A stretch of 64,000 nt of DNA, taken from positions 200,528,978-200,592,977 of the forward strand of contig CP136066.1 of the NCBI GenBank assembly GCA_032622095.1, given 5' to 3'. This DNA comes from Siphonodentalium dalli. Taxonomy: Eukaryota; Mollusca; Scaphopoda; Gadilida; Siphonodentaliidae. Each line of letters begins with the position of its first letter. Position 1 is the first letter of the stretch. Below the pieces are notes generated by a model. It saw nothing but the letters and a program-made list of their open reading frames with translations, searched no databases and was not told the origin of the DNA. The translations under genes and the position numbers were made by a program. Shown here piece by piece: positions 1 to 11,462 of this stretch.

Positions 1-430
1 CCACCCCGGTACGTTGTGTCCCGCAGTTTTTTCCGCCCCCCCCCCCCCTGTTCAGGGGAGGATTATAGAAATCACCGGTGTCTGTCCGTCAGAGTTATGG
101 TCATTGTCGTCGTCTTATAATTTTACGATTATTTTGGCTTCCGTGTGATAACTTTAGGTACGGTTTTCCGCTTTTTTTTCAAATGTTAGTATATGGATTG
201 CTCACATGAAAATACAGATCACGTTCAAATGTGAATTTGGTCTACCCACTTTACAGGAGTTATGGTCCTTGTCGCATTAGAATTTGCCGATTATTTTGGT
301 TTCCGCGTGATAACTTTAGTTTCAGTATCTGATTGTTTTCAAATTGGTATATGCATTTATCACATGATTAGCACTATTTTCCTATATGTAATATTCGAGC
401 GTAATAGACACGTATAATATCGTCGCATGC
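1..430. repeat. Diverged dispersed-repeat modules, two copies
   Basis: Two related blocks about 170 bp apart (about 84-215 and 256-375) share 'gttatggtc', 'gattattttgg', 'gtgataactttag' and a following 'cacatga' region. This looks like a dispersed repeat of the kind common in molluscs. A short poly-C run lies at 37-48. No coding potential is seen. Confidence 0.5.
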
Positions 431-530
431 AATGACGTCACGCTGCTCTTTGGGACAAAGTTCGCTGGCATGTTAATTATTGTTCTTTTCGATAAAATTT
501 TAGCTATTATATGATCAAGTGATAAGAAGT

Positions 531-671
531 ATCTCAAACTCGTTCTATTTTATACTTAATGTATCAATCTCGTCCACTAAATTCTATTTGAGCCTCGGTA
601 AACCTCGGCTCAAATCGAATTTAGTGAACTCGGTTGATAAATTCCGTATAAAATAGTAACTCGTTTGAGAT
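531..671. repeat. 141-bp foldback (inverted repeat, MITE-like)
   Basis: The two halves are imperfect reverse complements. The outer ends read 'atctcaaactcgtt' and 'aactcgtttgagat', and the inner ends contain 'gagcctcggt' and 'acctcggctc', with almost no loop. It would fold into a stem of about 68 bp. No target duplication is obvious. Confidence 0.7.
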
Positions 672-938
672 CCTCTATTTCTCACATGAACATATAGGTC
701 AAGTGTGAATATGGGGGGGGGGGGCGGTCCGTGTTTATCCTGACGTTTAATGGCAGCGCTAATGGCTCATTGCTTCCATACCATGGCAGTCGATTTTGAT
801 AGTCAGTCGTTAGTGGCACCGATTACTGCGAAAACTAATTGACTGTTCATTATCCAATTCGAGCTTTTGGGTAACCATTGCGCCTGTTACAATGTCGACA
901 TACTCACCAAATCGACTATATTTTAGCACTATACTAAC

Positions 939-1248
939 CTGTATCTACTCTGTAGTACTCCGTATTCTGTGCTGGCGTCATGGTTTCCGTCCCATCAAGA
1001 ATATTGGAGTTGAGTTGACACATCATTGTTTTAGAGTTATAATAAACTGTCCAGCAACCATATGTGTGGACACAGCTCCTTGCGCACTTCGTGAACGACT
1101 GTTGCTCCAACAGAACCAACACAGATCGTGGATCGTCGAACACTTTGTTTATTGGAGACATCGCTCTCATGATGGTAGAAGTAAGTCCACTGGCGTGGCC
1201 CAGAAACGCAGCAAAACCCCAGACAAGAATGCGTATGTAAGCAGACAT
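939..1248 (-). CDS. Secreted PAN/apple-domain protein, first coding exon (partial gene)
   Basis: This reads as exon 1 of a secreted or extracellular protein. The ATG at 1246-1248 is preferred over the upstream in-frame ATG at 1270-1272 because it starts directly at a good signal peptide (about 21 residues, hydrophobic core, ending near HASG). About 80 residues of PAN/apple-like sequence follow, with cysteines spaced C-x3-C-x5-GC and a later C-x-L, the usual PAN pattern for binding proteins or sugars. The reading frame runs to a strong splice donor (CAG|GTTAGT, GT at 937-938) and leaves the exon in phase 1. The rest of the gene must lie to the left; I found no second exon in 1-930. PAN domains occur in many invertebrate adhesion and immune-type proteins, so the full function is unknown. 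The 130-aa plus-strand frame over the same bases is a shadow. Confidence 0.7.
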
Positions 1249-1577
1249 AATTTCAAAACTCAAATTTCTCAATATATTTTATAAATTATATGTCCTCTAT
1301 GTTACAATCTAATACACGGGTAATTTATGTGCGTTGTATTTAACCACCGCCCGTGTGACTTGAAGACTGACAACTGCGGAACTGTATATAGATTACCAGT
1401 GTCTGCTGCTGGTGACTGGATATAATATCAATTCGGTAGCGATAATAGCGACACAGTGTGTGTCGATTGACCGCCCATGTAGGTGGAGATTGTTATATTT
1501 TAAATAGTTCCACCCCTTTAACACAAGTTTTTTTTCCCGGGTCAATTGGGGACCCACCCTTATAACGTGTGGTAACA
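1249..1577. other. Intergenic, upstream of the PAN exon
   Basis: This AT-rich stretch would hold the promoter of the minus-strand PAN gene. I see no clear TATA box, no conserved coding frame and no repeat structure. Confidence 0.4.
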
Positions 1578-1635
<58 letters not shown>

Positions 1636-1647
1636 TTTGGAAGATCT

Positions 1648-1681
<34 letters not shown>

Positions 1682-1682
1682 T
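1578..1682. repeat. (AT)n and (GT)n microsatellites
   Basis: A run of about 25 AT dinucleotides (1578-1630) is followed, after a short unique stretch, by a GT run (about 1648-1680). The long AT- and GT-rich open frames here are low-complexity artefacts. Confidence 0.9.
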
Positions 1683-2662
1683 CGCGATGGACTCGAACAC
1701 GGCTGGACCGATTTCGACCAAACTTGGTACGGACACGTAATTCGACCCGGGAACGAACATGGGCCCGTCCATTTGTCCGTGCGGCGTGACCTTGACCTTC
1801 AAAACTCATATCTCGGGATCCGCAGTGCTATCACGCCGGATTTAGCACTGCGATGCAGGGAGGATAACTCTATATTCATACGTCGACGAACGTTAGCAAT
1901 TTGCAGGCATGCAATTACGCAGCGTGTATTTTTCCCAAAATTATAACATTTACAATATATATTGTCAATTTGCAGGCTATTAAAAATCGTGCATCTATCC
2001 CAAAATATATCATTTATTACAATTTCTGATATATAAATTTTGTTACAGCTAATATTCATAGGTCTATTGTCGATAGATTTATTTTTTGTATATTCACACC
2101 ACGCATAGGCTCAAGCTGTTTACATTTACCCCGCGGGTCTGGAATCTCATCCAAGAATCCATTTAGCTGAAATGATACTTCGTTGTTGCGAAATGGAATC
2201 TACCGGTGGCCCCAAGCCGTCAATGTCAACAACATCGAAATTGTTCAACTTTGACTGCGAGAAAATAATTAGTTAAAATTTACCACACAATGCTAATTTA
2301 TCTTTACGTTGAAGCTTGATAATTAATGAGCGTGTGTATATGAGGCGCGTTTACATACTTTAGTGGAAATCAAATCGGGTAAAACTGGCGGATTTTTACG
2401 GACGAAATTTGATACATAGGGTATCTCGGTATCAGCTGGGCCGATTTCCCGGTATCCGCTTGCCCAATTTCCACCATATTTGGGGTGTTGGTGTTGGAAA
2501 ATTGCCAGTCGGATTTTGACAAAATTTGATAATTAGTGGACCATATTGGTAATTGTTTCCAGGGAGTGTTTTGGACGGGTCAAATCGTGACCCCACCTGA
2601 CCTTGACCTTCAAAATGGTCAATTCAATGTCAAAGCCCGGACGATGTCGGGTCACCTTCTAG
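1627..2662 (+). mobile_element. Helitron-like non-autonomous element, copy 1
   Basis: The left part carries 'ttttggaagatctgtg', a GT run and 'cgcgatggactcgaacacgg'. The right end carries a GC-rich imperfect hairpin (around 'gcccggacgatgtcgggt'), ten bases, then CTAG (2659-2662). A hairpin about 10 nt before a terminal CTRR is the classical Helitron 3' signature. No coding capacity is visible, so the element would be non-autonomous. The start is approximate because it merges with the AT microsatellite. Confidence 0.5.
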
Positions 2663-2684
2663 TCTATTATATATTTTTGGAAGA

Positions 2685-2720
<36 letters not shown>

Positions 2721-3430
2721 CGCGATGGACTCGAACACGGCTGGACCGATTTCGACCAAACTTGGTACGGACACGTAATTCGACCCGGGAACGAACATGG
2801 GCATATTAATTTTCAGATCCGAGGTCAACTTTTCACGTGCCGAGGTTAAATATGTTTTTACGCTGTGTTACGGGACTTTCATTTGAGTTCGGTGCTTACA
2901 AATCGATTCGAAACAGCGCGAATAATGAAATGCCAGTCATAATAATGACACTGTGAGAATCTTTCGTGTTTCCTCTTTCCAACGATATATAATGCGTATG
3001 TATCCGTTTTAGTTATCTGCCTCAATTATCAAGAAGAAGTGGTACTATCTTCCATCAGGATAAAAACAATGCGTAACTTCTATGACGTCGTTAGAGGTCA
3101 TAACGTTAGATCACATTAACGCTTTTGACTGTTTCAGACGTCTTGGCGATATCTCGGGCACCGATGGTAATTTATCTTTTAATTAACGAGCCTGTGTATA
3201 TGAGGCGCGTTTATATACTTGAGTGGAAATCAAATCGGGTTAAACTGGCGGATTTTTACGGACGAAATTTGATGCATAGGGTATCTCGGTATCCGCTGGG
3301 CCGATTTCACGGTATCCGCTGGGCCGATTTCCACCATTTTTGGGGTGTTGGTGTTTGACCCCACCTGACCTTGACCTTTAAAATGGTCAATTCAAGGTCA
3401 AAGCCCGGACGAAGTCGGGTCACCTTCTAG
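2663..3430 (+). mobile_element. Helitron-like non-autonomous element, copy 2 (tandem)
   Basis: This copy begins with TC directly after the CTAG of copy 1. It repeats the same left part (2672-2800) and the same right part (about 3165-3430, 'gaggcgcgtttatatact' through the hairpin), and ends in CTAG at 3427-3430. It is shorter than copy 1 (768 bp) because the middle differs. Helitrons insert between A and T without target duplication, which fits the T on its right. Membership of the class is inferred from end structure only. Confidence 0.5.
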
Positions 3431-3461
<31 letters not shown>

Positions 3462-3561
3462 TGTAAATAAGTTGTAAATTGTAAATAAGTTCTCTTCAAC
3501 TCTATTTTGGGCTTAATTGTGCAATTTAGTTTTTAATCAGGTCAGGCACATCCCGAATTCC

Positions 3562-3617
3562 ACTATTATAGTGGTATTCTACTATTATAGTGGTATTCTA
3601 CTATTATAGTGGTATTT
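3562..3617 (+). repeat. 19-bp tandem repeat, about 3 copies
   Basis: The unit 'actattatagtggtattct' occurs three times at 19-bp spacing (3562, 3581, 3600). Each contains the small hairpin 'ccactattatagtgg' or a variant. No function is suggested. Confidence 0.8.
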
Positions 3618-4329
3618 GACCATTACCATTTTGATAATTTGATAAAAGAGGGATAATCCAAAATCATATTTCACACAAATATTATCCTAAATCAGGTCGA
3701 AATATTGTTATGAAGGAGTGATTGAGTCATCCTGCTATTGTCATTTAGAACGGGATATATTAGTAATATTATAATATTATTGAATATCAAAGCTGGCGCA
3801 AAAGATCGCACAACGAATTCATTCGCTGCGATTTTGTTAAGAGTGACATTTGGCTGTGCACTGGTATGCGCCGTCTTCTATTCCCGACGCAAATAATGGA
3901 AACATGAATATGTTATAGTAAAATATCAATATAATAGGGTTCCGGATCCGGATTTGGCCGAAAAAGTGTTTTATCCCGGATTTTGGATCCGGTTCCGACC
4001 CGCGTTTTAAAATTGCTTTAAATCAAATATAATTATCCGTGCCTTAACTAATTCTTAATGGGCAAAAACCGTCACATTATAATCCTGGAAAAAGTCATAT
4101 TGGACTCCCGATATTCATATTGGACTCCCAAACGTCATATTGAATCGAGTCCAATATGACTTTTATAAAAATTATCGGGATTCCGTGTGACGTCATTTGG
4201 ATAAACATACAGATGGATGATAAAAATGTCATACAATGTTGTGTATAGGTGTATTGTTGTACTCGTCCATGCTTGATTGTGGTATTAGCCACACATGTTT
4301 TCAAAGGAAAGAGGGTCTATAGTGTCACA
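3618..4329. other. Intergenic, no gene recognised
   Basis: AT-rich. A short inverted cluster of 'catattggactc' and 'gagtccaatatg' lies at 4097-4162. No coding frame with recognisable similarity is seen. Confidence 0.4.
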
Positions 4330-4690
4330 TTAGTCAATTGACCTATATGAAAATCAATGTCTCCCATCGAGAGGTCACCCTGAAGATCCATATGAAGTTT
4401 AGTGACCGGTAGGGTATGCCGAAGTATTTAGATGTGCAAAGAGTAAACTCCAATATGGCCGTTGGCTTTGATGGCTTCGATGGCTCCCATCTAGTGACCA
4501 TCCACATGATCCATATCGAGTGCGGTGACGATCGAATGAGGCATGTGGTCTGACGGGTGTGCCAGCGGATATAGTCATACAAACAGTAAAATACAAGATG
4601 GCTGCCAGTGGCCATATTTTTCATCGAAAATCGTTAAAATTCGTTAGCTCCCATCTAGAGGTGATCCTCAAAATGCTTGTAAATTTTCAA
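4330..4690. repeat. About 130-bp satellite, degenerate tandem units
   Basis: Repeated phrases 'gctcccatcta', 'gatggctgccagtggccat' and 'aaaatcgttaaaattcg' recur at roughly 130-bp spacing. The same family is at 5960-6370. The small open frames over this block arise from the repeat. Confidence 0.6.
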
Positions 4691-5959
4691 AACAATTATC
4701 TAACTAGAATACACTTACTGGGGCTGCCAATACATGCGCCCATCACACCCTGGCATGTTTTGTGGTGTCTTGCCAAAAGCAGTTTGAGCCACAGGTGTTG
4801 GGCCCTCTTCTGAGAGATCGTTAGCTAATCTATATATCAAATTTCAGTTCATCCATCGCTGTGATATTCTATTATCTCAAGAAAGTCCAGTTGTTCTATT
4901 ACAATGATGGTCTTGGTGACACCGTACGCGTTGTTTTGCATATGTATAGCAACCACCAAGGGTGCTTATACCTAAGGCAAGTGAATGACGTCATATTATT
5001 GTTTCTATATCCATCAGTGATTTTTCAAGATCGCGGGTATAGATTTTGGAGAAATTGTCACGTGACTTCCGATAAGCAACCGTGTCGAGATTACAAAAAA
5101 CGCGGAATTGGAAATGAAGCGTCGCGATAAAAATAAAAGTAGCTACTTCACATATTACGAAGAATTCACATGTGATTTAAGTCTATTAATTTTATTTAGA
5201 CCAATTTCGTTGGTGAGCTTAATGAAAACGAAAAATGAAGAAGTCATGACGATAATCCAGACAATATTTTACAATCCACGACACGTCTTGTCAATTTGGC
5301 GTGTCGTCTCCGTCGTGACCACTGCATGATGTTATATAAATTATTCTTAGCGCTATGTCGCCGAAAAAAGGCAAATTTGAGGCACATCCTGTGTGGTTGC
5401 CCCACTACGTGTCACGTACGATTCACATTAGAACAATATAGACATCGCTCATATTAAAGATGTGAAGACGATTTGTTGCCGATGATGAAATTATATAACA
5501 ATTGCGTTAAATTACCAGTTTGACTAGAATGATTTGTATGTGCCATTGCACTTCAGCTGTAAAAAAAAATTTAAGTCAATTTCAAACGCCGACACAACTA
5601 AAATACACGCGGTCATTGGCTACTCTTTGATTAACAATGTGTCAATGTGCGCATGCCCTTAGCGACTGGTCTCCAGTCTTCGGGAACATAAGGTATATAG
5701 GACAAATGTCACGTATGCAGAGATGCGCATCATCAGAATGTTTATTGCGTTGAGAATGAGAAACCTAGTTTTCCCAGTTAATTAATAAGGCATTTCAATA
5801 ATTCATGTTTCCACATACACATTTATCGTCTCAATAGAACCAAGCTCTGGAATGATTGGCCGGACATGATTTATATGCGTCTGCGTCTTTTGGAAATGTT
5901 TAGAACTTCGAAGAACGTTTCCAGAAATATGTTCGCACGTCACTGTCTTTGCGAAAAAT
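4691..5959. other. Intergenic, nothing recognised
   Basis: The open frames at 4861-5130 and 5108-5329 show no recognisable domain, no plausible splice structure and compositional bias like the surroundings. I see no gene here. Confidence 0.4.
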
Positions 5960-6370
5960 AAACGATTCCGCAAGTAACTCAAGATGTTTGCTGGTGGCCA
6001 TGTTTTCCAACGAAATTCTAGTGGTCACTCAAAATATCCATATTAAGGTTGACGATGGTCGGGTGAGGGATGTGTTCTGTATAGGATTTGGGCATACAAA
6101 CAATACAATCCAAGGTGGCTGCCGGCGGCCATGATTTTCATCGGAAATTGTTAAAATTCGATAGCTCCCATCTAGAAGTGGCCCAAAACAATTGGAATAA
6201 ATGCGGATTGCAGGGTGTGCCGATAGATTCAAATTTGAAATTCAAAATGGCTGCTGGCGGCCATTATTTTAATGAATTTCGGGGGGAAAGTCGATGGCTC
6301 CCATCTAAGAGGTCCCCCCGAATATCCAGCTTGGCAACGATATGATGAGAGATGTGACCGGTAGGGTGAG
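5960..6370. repeat. About 132-bp satellite, three units
   Basis: Units start near 5981, 6113 and 6246, each with 'ggctgccggcggccat' or a variant, followed by a 'gaaattgttaaaattcgatagctc' block and 'ccatcta'. It is the same family as 4330-4690 and related in theme to the 'gatggc/gccat' repeats at 59-63 kb. Confidence 0.65.
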
Positions 6371-6475
6371 GTAACAGACGTTTTTGGACGCACACTAGAT
6401 CGTGCAATGAATATATCCTCCAGATATACGCCAGAATATAGATCATTTTCCACCAAACAAAAACCTGGGAACTTA

Positions 6476-6853
6476 TTTTACCCTGTGCCAATGCATTCTC
6501 TTATATATGCGAGTCGACCATATGTCGCCTCGAATATATAAGATAATGCATTGGACTAACAATTTTTTATCATATTTTTTAAATAAATGTTTCTTACAAT
6601 TTTTAGGACATAACATAAAAAAACATCCATTACCCTGCAGGCACCCCACACATATATAGAAGCATATAGAAGAGTGTCGTCTGCTCATGTTTGTATGGGG
6701 CTGGGTATGGGTGAAATTATAAAAATGTTAAAGAATACAAGAAAAAATTATTAAAATTGTAAAAAATTGTTAGGCCAATGCATTCTCTTATATATGCGAG
6801 GCGACCTATGGTCGACTCGCATATATAAGAGAATGCATTGGCACAGGGTAAAA
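6476..6853. mobile_element. MITE with hairpin-forming ends, intact copy
   Basis: The outer ends are perfect inverted repeats (TTTTACCCTGTGCC and its complement). Immediately inside each end sits a 67-bp near-perfect palindrome (6488-6554 and 6775-6841). The middle is A/T-rich with repeated 'aaaaattgtt'. Thus each terminus can fold on itself and the two termini can also pair. No ORF is credible. A related copy with two palindromes is at about 57265-57567, and a single-ended remnant is at 8788-8860. Confidence 0.75.
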
Positions 6854-6952
6854 CTACCTATTCCCCAATAATGTAGGTGAAGGTCCCAACTCAAAGTTGC
6901 ACATTTTAAGTGACGGTGATTTGATTTGGCCATGCATCGCTTACAACGTACA

Positions 6953-7860
6953 ATCATGGAATTTCTCCCTGGTAATTAATTTAATATTTATTTGGATATC
7001 GGCTCAATTATGATCGCTTACATTCATGGAATTTCTCCCTGGTAATTAATTCAATGTTTATTGCGATATCGGCTCAAATAAGTCACTAAAAAGCATGAAA
7101 TTTCGAGCTGGGGCCACCCCTACTGTGAAGTAGATTATTGAGAATCAAATATTAACAAAGAAATATACTCTGTGTCTTGTGTGTTGAATGTTACAAAGTT
7201 CCCTGTCAGAACGGGTCAGAATATCAAAAAGTTCCAAAAAATTCCCACGTTTTGTACTGGTGGAATATTATCTCATCTTATGTTACAAAGTTCTCTGTCA
7301 GGAAAGGGTCAGAACATCAAAAAGTTCCCAAGGTTCCCACTTTGTGTACTGGTGGAATATGATCTCTACCGGCGTGGCAATGCAGAGCGGAGATACATTG
7401 CATGATCTATTGCACACACGCACGGACGGACGGACGACACGTGATGACAATCATGGATTGCAATCATGGAATTTCTCCCTGGTAATTATTTCAATGTTTA
7501 TTGCGATATCGGTTCAAATAAGTTACTAAACAAGCATGCAATCTCGAGCTGGGGCCACCCCTACTGTGCAGTAGATTATTGAGGATCAAATGTAAACAAA
7601 GAAATATATAATCTCTGTCTTGTTTGTTGAAGGTTACAAAGTTCCCTGTCAGAACGGGTCAGAATATAAAAAAGTTCCCAAAAATTCCCACGTTTTGTAC
7701 TGGTGGAATATTATCTCTACCGTCGAAACCATACAGAGTAGAGAATAATTGCATGACCTAGTGCACACGGACGAACGGACTCCCCGACTGACAGACAAAC
7801 TGATTCCAGCAACAACTCGTTGTGGGGGGGGGGGGTATAAAAAGTACAAGTAGTCCAGTC
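6953..7860 (+). repeat. Tandemly duplicated dispersed repeat, about 435-bp period
   Basis: 'ggaatttctccctggtaatt' occurs near 6960, 7028 and 7468, and the block that follows (ending 'tactggtggaatattatc' and a GGAC-rich tail) is present twice at about 435-bp spacing. The second copy ends in 'cacacggacgaacgg'. The open frames at 7172-7529 lie within the repeat and look non-functional. Confidence 0.7.
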
Positions 7861-8468
7861 AGTTCAAAAAAAATGTATCACACGCGCGAATTTTCAGAAA
7901 AACAGGAACGGAATTTCGGCAGATTTGGACGCCAAGACACTGATAATATCGATCTCGACAACTCGGCAGAGTTAGTTAAGTCACCAAAGATGAGGTAGTT
8001 TGGAAGCTTGTAGACAATTAGAGTATCCACAAAAATAAGCACATTTACAGTACATGTAGAGAAAAATTGTCGAGCGTTGGAAAGTTTTCGACCGCATATC
8101 ATGTGCTGATTTAACATTGCCAACAAAAATGTTCCAGTCCAAAAACTCTATCCCAAGATTGCATTAGCACTATTGCATTTCTACACTACAGATAATTTTG
8201 ACACAAAGGATTATGTCTTGCACCATAGGAGTGGTTTATAGACTAAGGGTGAATATATTATTGAGAACTCATTTTGTGTATGCTTTTTCAGTGAAAAACG
8301 GCCGGAATATAAACGGCGTATCCCAGCAAGCAAATATGATTTTGTAGTTTGCTTTTAGTATTTATCTTCATATCGTTATACTATATATCGATGAATCACG
8401 GTCGCGCGCTCTAACTAAAATTAATACGCCACACAGCCACCGGACTATTTCATGTTCTAAAAATGTCA
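7861..8468. other. Intergenic, nothing recognised
   Basis: No coding frame or repeat structure stands out. Confidence 0.35.
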
Positions 8469-8906
8469 TTAACCCTTTCAGTGCCAGGGGCCGATCTCAT
8501 CGGCCCTAATTTACGGTCTGTAAAATCGGCCCTAAAACAAATAAAAATAATAAAAATTTGGGTATGCTTAAGCATGCTATGGCGAATTTAAAAACAAACT
8601 GGATAAAACCTTAGGGGTATGTTATGACTCAAAATTATTACCAAGTATTCATAGTAATAAGTTTGATGCCCATGAAAAACGTAAGATTCCCTGGCACTAA
8701 ACCTACACAATAAGTCTGTTAAAGAACAAAATATTAAAATTGTAAAAAATTCTAAAAAATAATAACAAATGATGAAAAATTGTTAGGCCAATGCATTCTC
8801 TTATATATGCGAGGCGACCTATGGTCGACTCGCATATATAAGAAAATGCATTGGCACAGGGTATATGGGTTGATACAAAAATCGGACTTGGCACTGAAAG
8901 GGTTAA
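8469..8906. mobile_element. piggyBac-like MITE with TTAA target duplication
   Basis: TTAA at 8469-8472 and 8903-8906 bracket a 430-bp element whose ends are inverted repeats starting CCCTTTCAGTGCCA (8473 on, and 8902 back). TTAA duplications and ends starting CCC are hallmarks of piggyBac elements. There is no transposase frame, so it would be non-autonomous. It contains a 67-bp palindrome (8788-8854) from the hairpin-ended MITE family, which suggests nesting. Confidence 0.75.
8788..8854. repeat. 67-bp palindrome (hairpin-end family, solo)
   Basis: It runs from 'ccaatgcattctct' to 'aatgcattgg' with the mid-section 'gcgaggcgacctatggtc'. It is followed by 'cacagggta', as at the right end of the intact element at 6476-6853, so this is a one-ended remnant. 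Confidence 0.8.
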
Positions 8907-8967
8907 TGTTATTTGAAACGACTGATTATGGAACTTTATTCTCGGTGTTGTTATTTATATTAAACTT

Positions 8968-9335
8968 GCATATTAAAGACATATTATGTACTTATTCGGG
9001 TGCGTGAAACTAGTAAGTTATTATGCAGGCGCTATGCCAACTGTAGGAATATATCATTCTAGTAACATCGCCGAAAATTTTCAAACAAATCGACCTTACC
9101 ACTCCATAGAAAACATCGTCTGAACGACGCGCAATTGTAAATATTTACTTCTCGATTCGGGACGCTACTATCTGCGATAAGCTATCGAGAGTCACTGTGT
9201 TTAATTAATATATAAGAATGACGGTGTTTGTTGTCAATTTGGATATAATATTTGTAAAAAATACTACTTTGAGCAAGATTTTTCTCCATTTCTATTTGAT
9301 CACCCTTCCGGAGTGTTTCATATCACTTTAATACA
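8968..9335 (+). repeat. Dispersed repeat family R370, copy 1
   Basis: This stretch ('gacatattatgtacttattc' through 'gagtgtttcatatcac') is about 80% like 19605-19985 and 57929-58212, all in the same orientation. A shared 'taattaatatataagaatga' lies in all three. No coding potential is seen. The third copy lies just before a MULE transposase remnant, so the repeat may be a subterminal part of a MULE family. Confidence 0.75.
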
Positions 9336-9529
9336 ATTGGCGAACATTAATGGGGAGGGAAAGGGGACGATATTGTTATGCGATGCGAAAGCGTGGCTTC
9401 TTTCGTTTAAGTCTTGTGGCAATCAGCTGGTTCGTTTTCATCTACATTTTATTTAGCATATGCGACAAGCACCATAAAGAAAAAAAGTAGTAAATTTGAA
9501 TAACTATAACACATATAATATATACGCCC

Positions 9530-9870
9530 GTGACAATTCCAAAGGGCCATAACTCTGGTGACAATTCGAACTTCACCTGTATTTTTGGATATAGTAAACT
9601 CACGTACCAAATTTCTTCCATTTAGTTCAGACTTACTAAAGTTGTCATCCGGAAACGAAAAAAGCGAACGGATGGACGGACGGACGGACGGACAGACAGA
9701 CCAATAACATAATACGTCGATTTAAACAAAACCGTGCGTATAGTAAAATCACGCACCAAATTTCAATCCATCCAGTTAGGACTTACTGAAATTATCATCC
9801 GGAAACGAAAAAAGGGAACAGATGGACGGACGGACAGACCAATAACATAATACGTCAATTTAAAAAAAAG
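9530..9870 (+). repeat. Dispersed repeat with (GGAC)n tails, two tandem copies
   Basis: 'ttactaaagttgtcatccgg' (about 9640) and a variant (about 9785) each lead to 'aaacgaaaaaag' and then GGAC runs. 'gggccataactctggtgaca' precedes the first. Modules of this kind are typical of molluscan genomes. Confidence 0.65.
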
Positions 9871-10634
9871 GGCGTATAAAAAGAAAACCTCTAGCTTTTG
9901 ACTGAATACGAGACAATATTATAAAGTACAGGACACTTACTATACTATGGGGGATATTTCTTCGAATGAATCGCGATAAACTTTATTCTAGCTGCACATT
10001 CCACTATAATACATTCAGCTGAACATCAATATGTGATCATGTTCACCCCGTGTACACAGGGACGTGGCTAGAGGGCATGTTAACCCTCTTGGTAAATGAT
10101 GTTCATAAAGAGGAACAACCCACAGCGAGATTTTTTCCTCGAGCGACGATCAACAACCTATGCATAGTTTATCATGCATGTTATAGCAAACACTTTGCCT
10201 GAGCGTCTGCTGGGCATAATTATTCAGTATTTGAACTTGTCAATAGCCCCATGCGCAGATCAAGTTTTAGCCATTTCAACTGTATAATTTATGAGTGGGA
10301 CAATCAATCCAGTAACCAAGTGGAGAACACATCTTTCTCAAAATCACAAATTGTGCTTGCACTAAGATTCGTCGTGATACTTCAAAAATGGATCTTCTCA
10401 AAATATGTTTGGAATTTCTCTATTTTAAATTGGTACATGTCATTAATGTTAGACACAATATAATAATATTTAATCAGGAGGAATCGATAAAATTTCTGTT
10501 TTCACATATCAGGAATTTCTGCCAAATATAACTATTTTACGAGCGAAGTTTTTATATCCACGATGTCCTATCTATTGGTTATACAAGGGAACTTAATTTT
10601 GATTGATTCCAGAAATTTCAGAATAATTTTCATT
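9871..10634. other. Intergenic, nothing recognised
   Basis: The open frame at 10251-10463 has no recognisable domain. This stretch ends at the target duplication of the palindromic element. Confidence 0.4.
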
Positions 10635-10640
10635 TAGAAA
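10635..10640 (+). repeat. Left target-site duplication TAGAAA
   Basis: TAGAAA lies immediately left of the palindrome, and the same six bases lie immediately right of it (19203-19208). The flanks beyond the duplications are unrelated, as expected for an insertion that duplicated 6 bp. Six-bp duplications are reported for Polintons/Mavericks. Confidence 0.8.
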
Positions 10641-10715
10641 AGAAGAATAGATGCCTCGTTCGCCCCACTTCTAAAAATAGAATCTTTGGGTCTAAAATTG
10701 GTTGTACTAAAATAT

Positions 10716-10915
10716 TCCAAAATTTCAAAACCCAAAAATTATTTTTCCAAAAAAAAAATTTCAAAACCCAAAAATTATTTTTCCAAAAAAAAAAATTTAA
10801 AAACCCTAAAATTATTTTTCCAAAACAAAAATTTTAAAACCCCAAAATTTCAAAAGAAAAAATTTCAAAACCCTCAAAATTACTTCTCTAAATAAAAAAG
10901 TTTAAATAAAAAATT
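10716..10915. repeat. A-rich minisatellite, left arm
   Basis: About five degenerate units of 35-41 bp built on 'aaaacccaaaaattatttttcc'-like text (variants differ). The mirror copy is at about 18930-19128. The lysine-rich 69-aa and 114-aa frames across it are low-complexity artefacts. Confidence 0.75.
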
Positions 10916-11258
10916 TATAACGAGTTTTCGGTTTCTGATAATCTCGATATTAAAAAATGTCGAATGTTAAATTATTTGCGTGTAATATCTTTCGTTATTT
11001 TTTTTGTTCAAATATTTTTCATGAAATTATTAATCGATGTTTAGAAATAGCTTTATTGGACATTGTGACCATCGATATGAATGCATACATTCCAGTGTTT
11101 ATCGGACGCAGTTCATATAATTGTCATACTTGAAAATAGACACCATTACTCTTACATAAATAATAAAGAGCGTTTATTCTTTACACTCTCTCTATCCCAG
11201 ATGAAGTTATTGAGTATATGACAGGTGTGTATTATCGTGAATTATTGGAAGTATTGAG

Positions 11259-11462
11259 ATGTACTATCTTGAATCACAAACGGTCGAAAATTGTAATGTG
11301 AAATTACAACCCTCCAGAATGAATTGTCATATTCGCTGTACACGCAATCACACACGCGACATTGGTGGTAACAATGTGTCTTTCACACCTTTGCTTTACC
11401 AAATGAATTCTATTATTTCCCCGGTCACAGTTATATGCCATTCAGAAAACATATCGATTTAA
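11259..11462 (+). CDS. Short hypothetical frame, left arm (doubtful)
   Basis: This 67-codon frame is identical in translation to the mirror frame at 18381-18584. There is no recognisable domain, signal peptide or membrane segment; it has five cysteines. Preservation may reflect only the overall similarity of the two arms. It could be an exon or merely chance. Confidence 0.2.
   Translation: MYYLESQTVENCNVKLQPSRMNCHIRCTRNHTRDIGGNNVSFTPLLYQMNSIISPVTVICHSENISI

Noticed and set aside
1569-1946. Tyrosine/isoleucine- and valine/cysteine-rich frames
   Set aside because: Products of the AT and GT microsatellites.
10686-10895. Lysine-rich 69-aa frame (and the 114-aa mirror at 18873-19217)
   Set aside because: Low-complexity A-rich minisatellite translated in frame; unit lengths and frames are not conserved.
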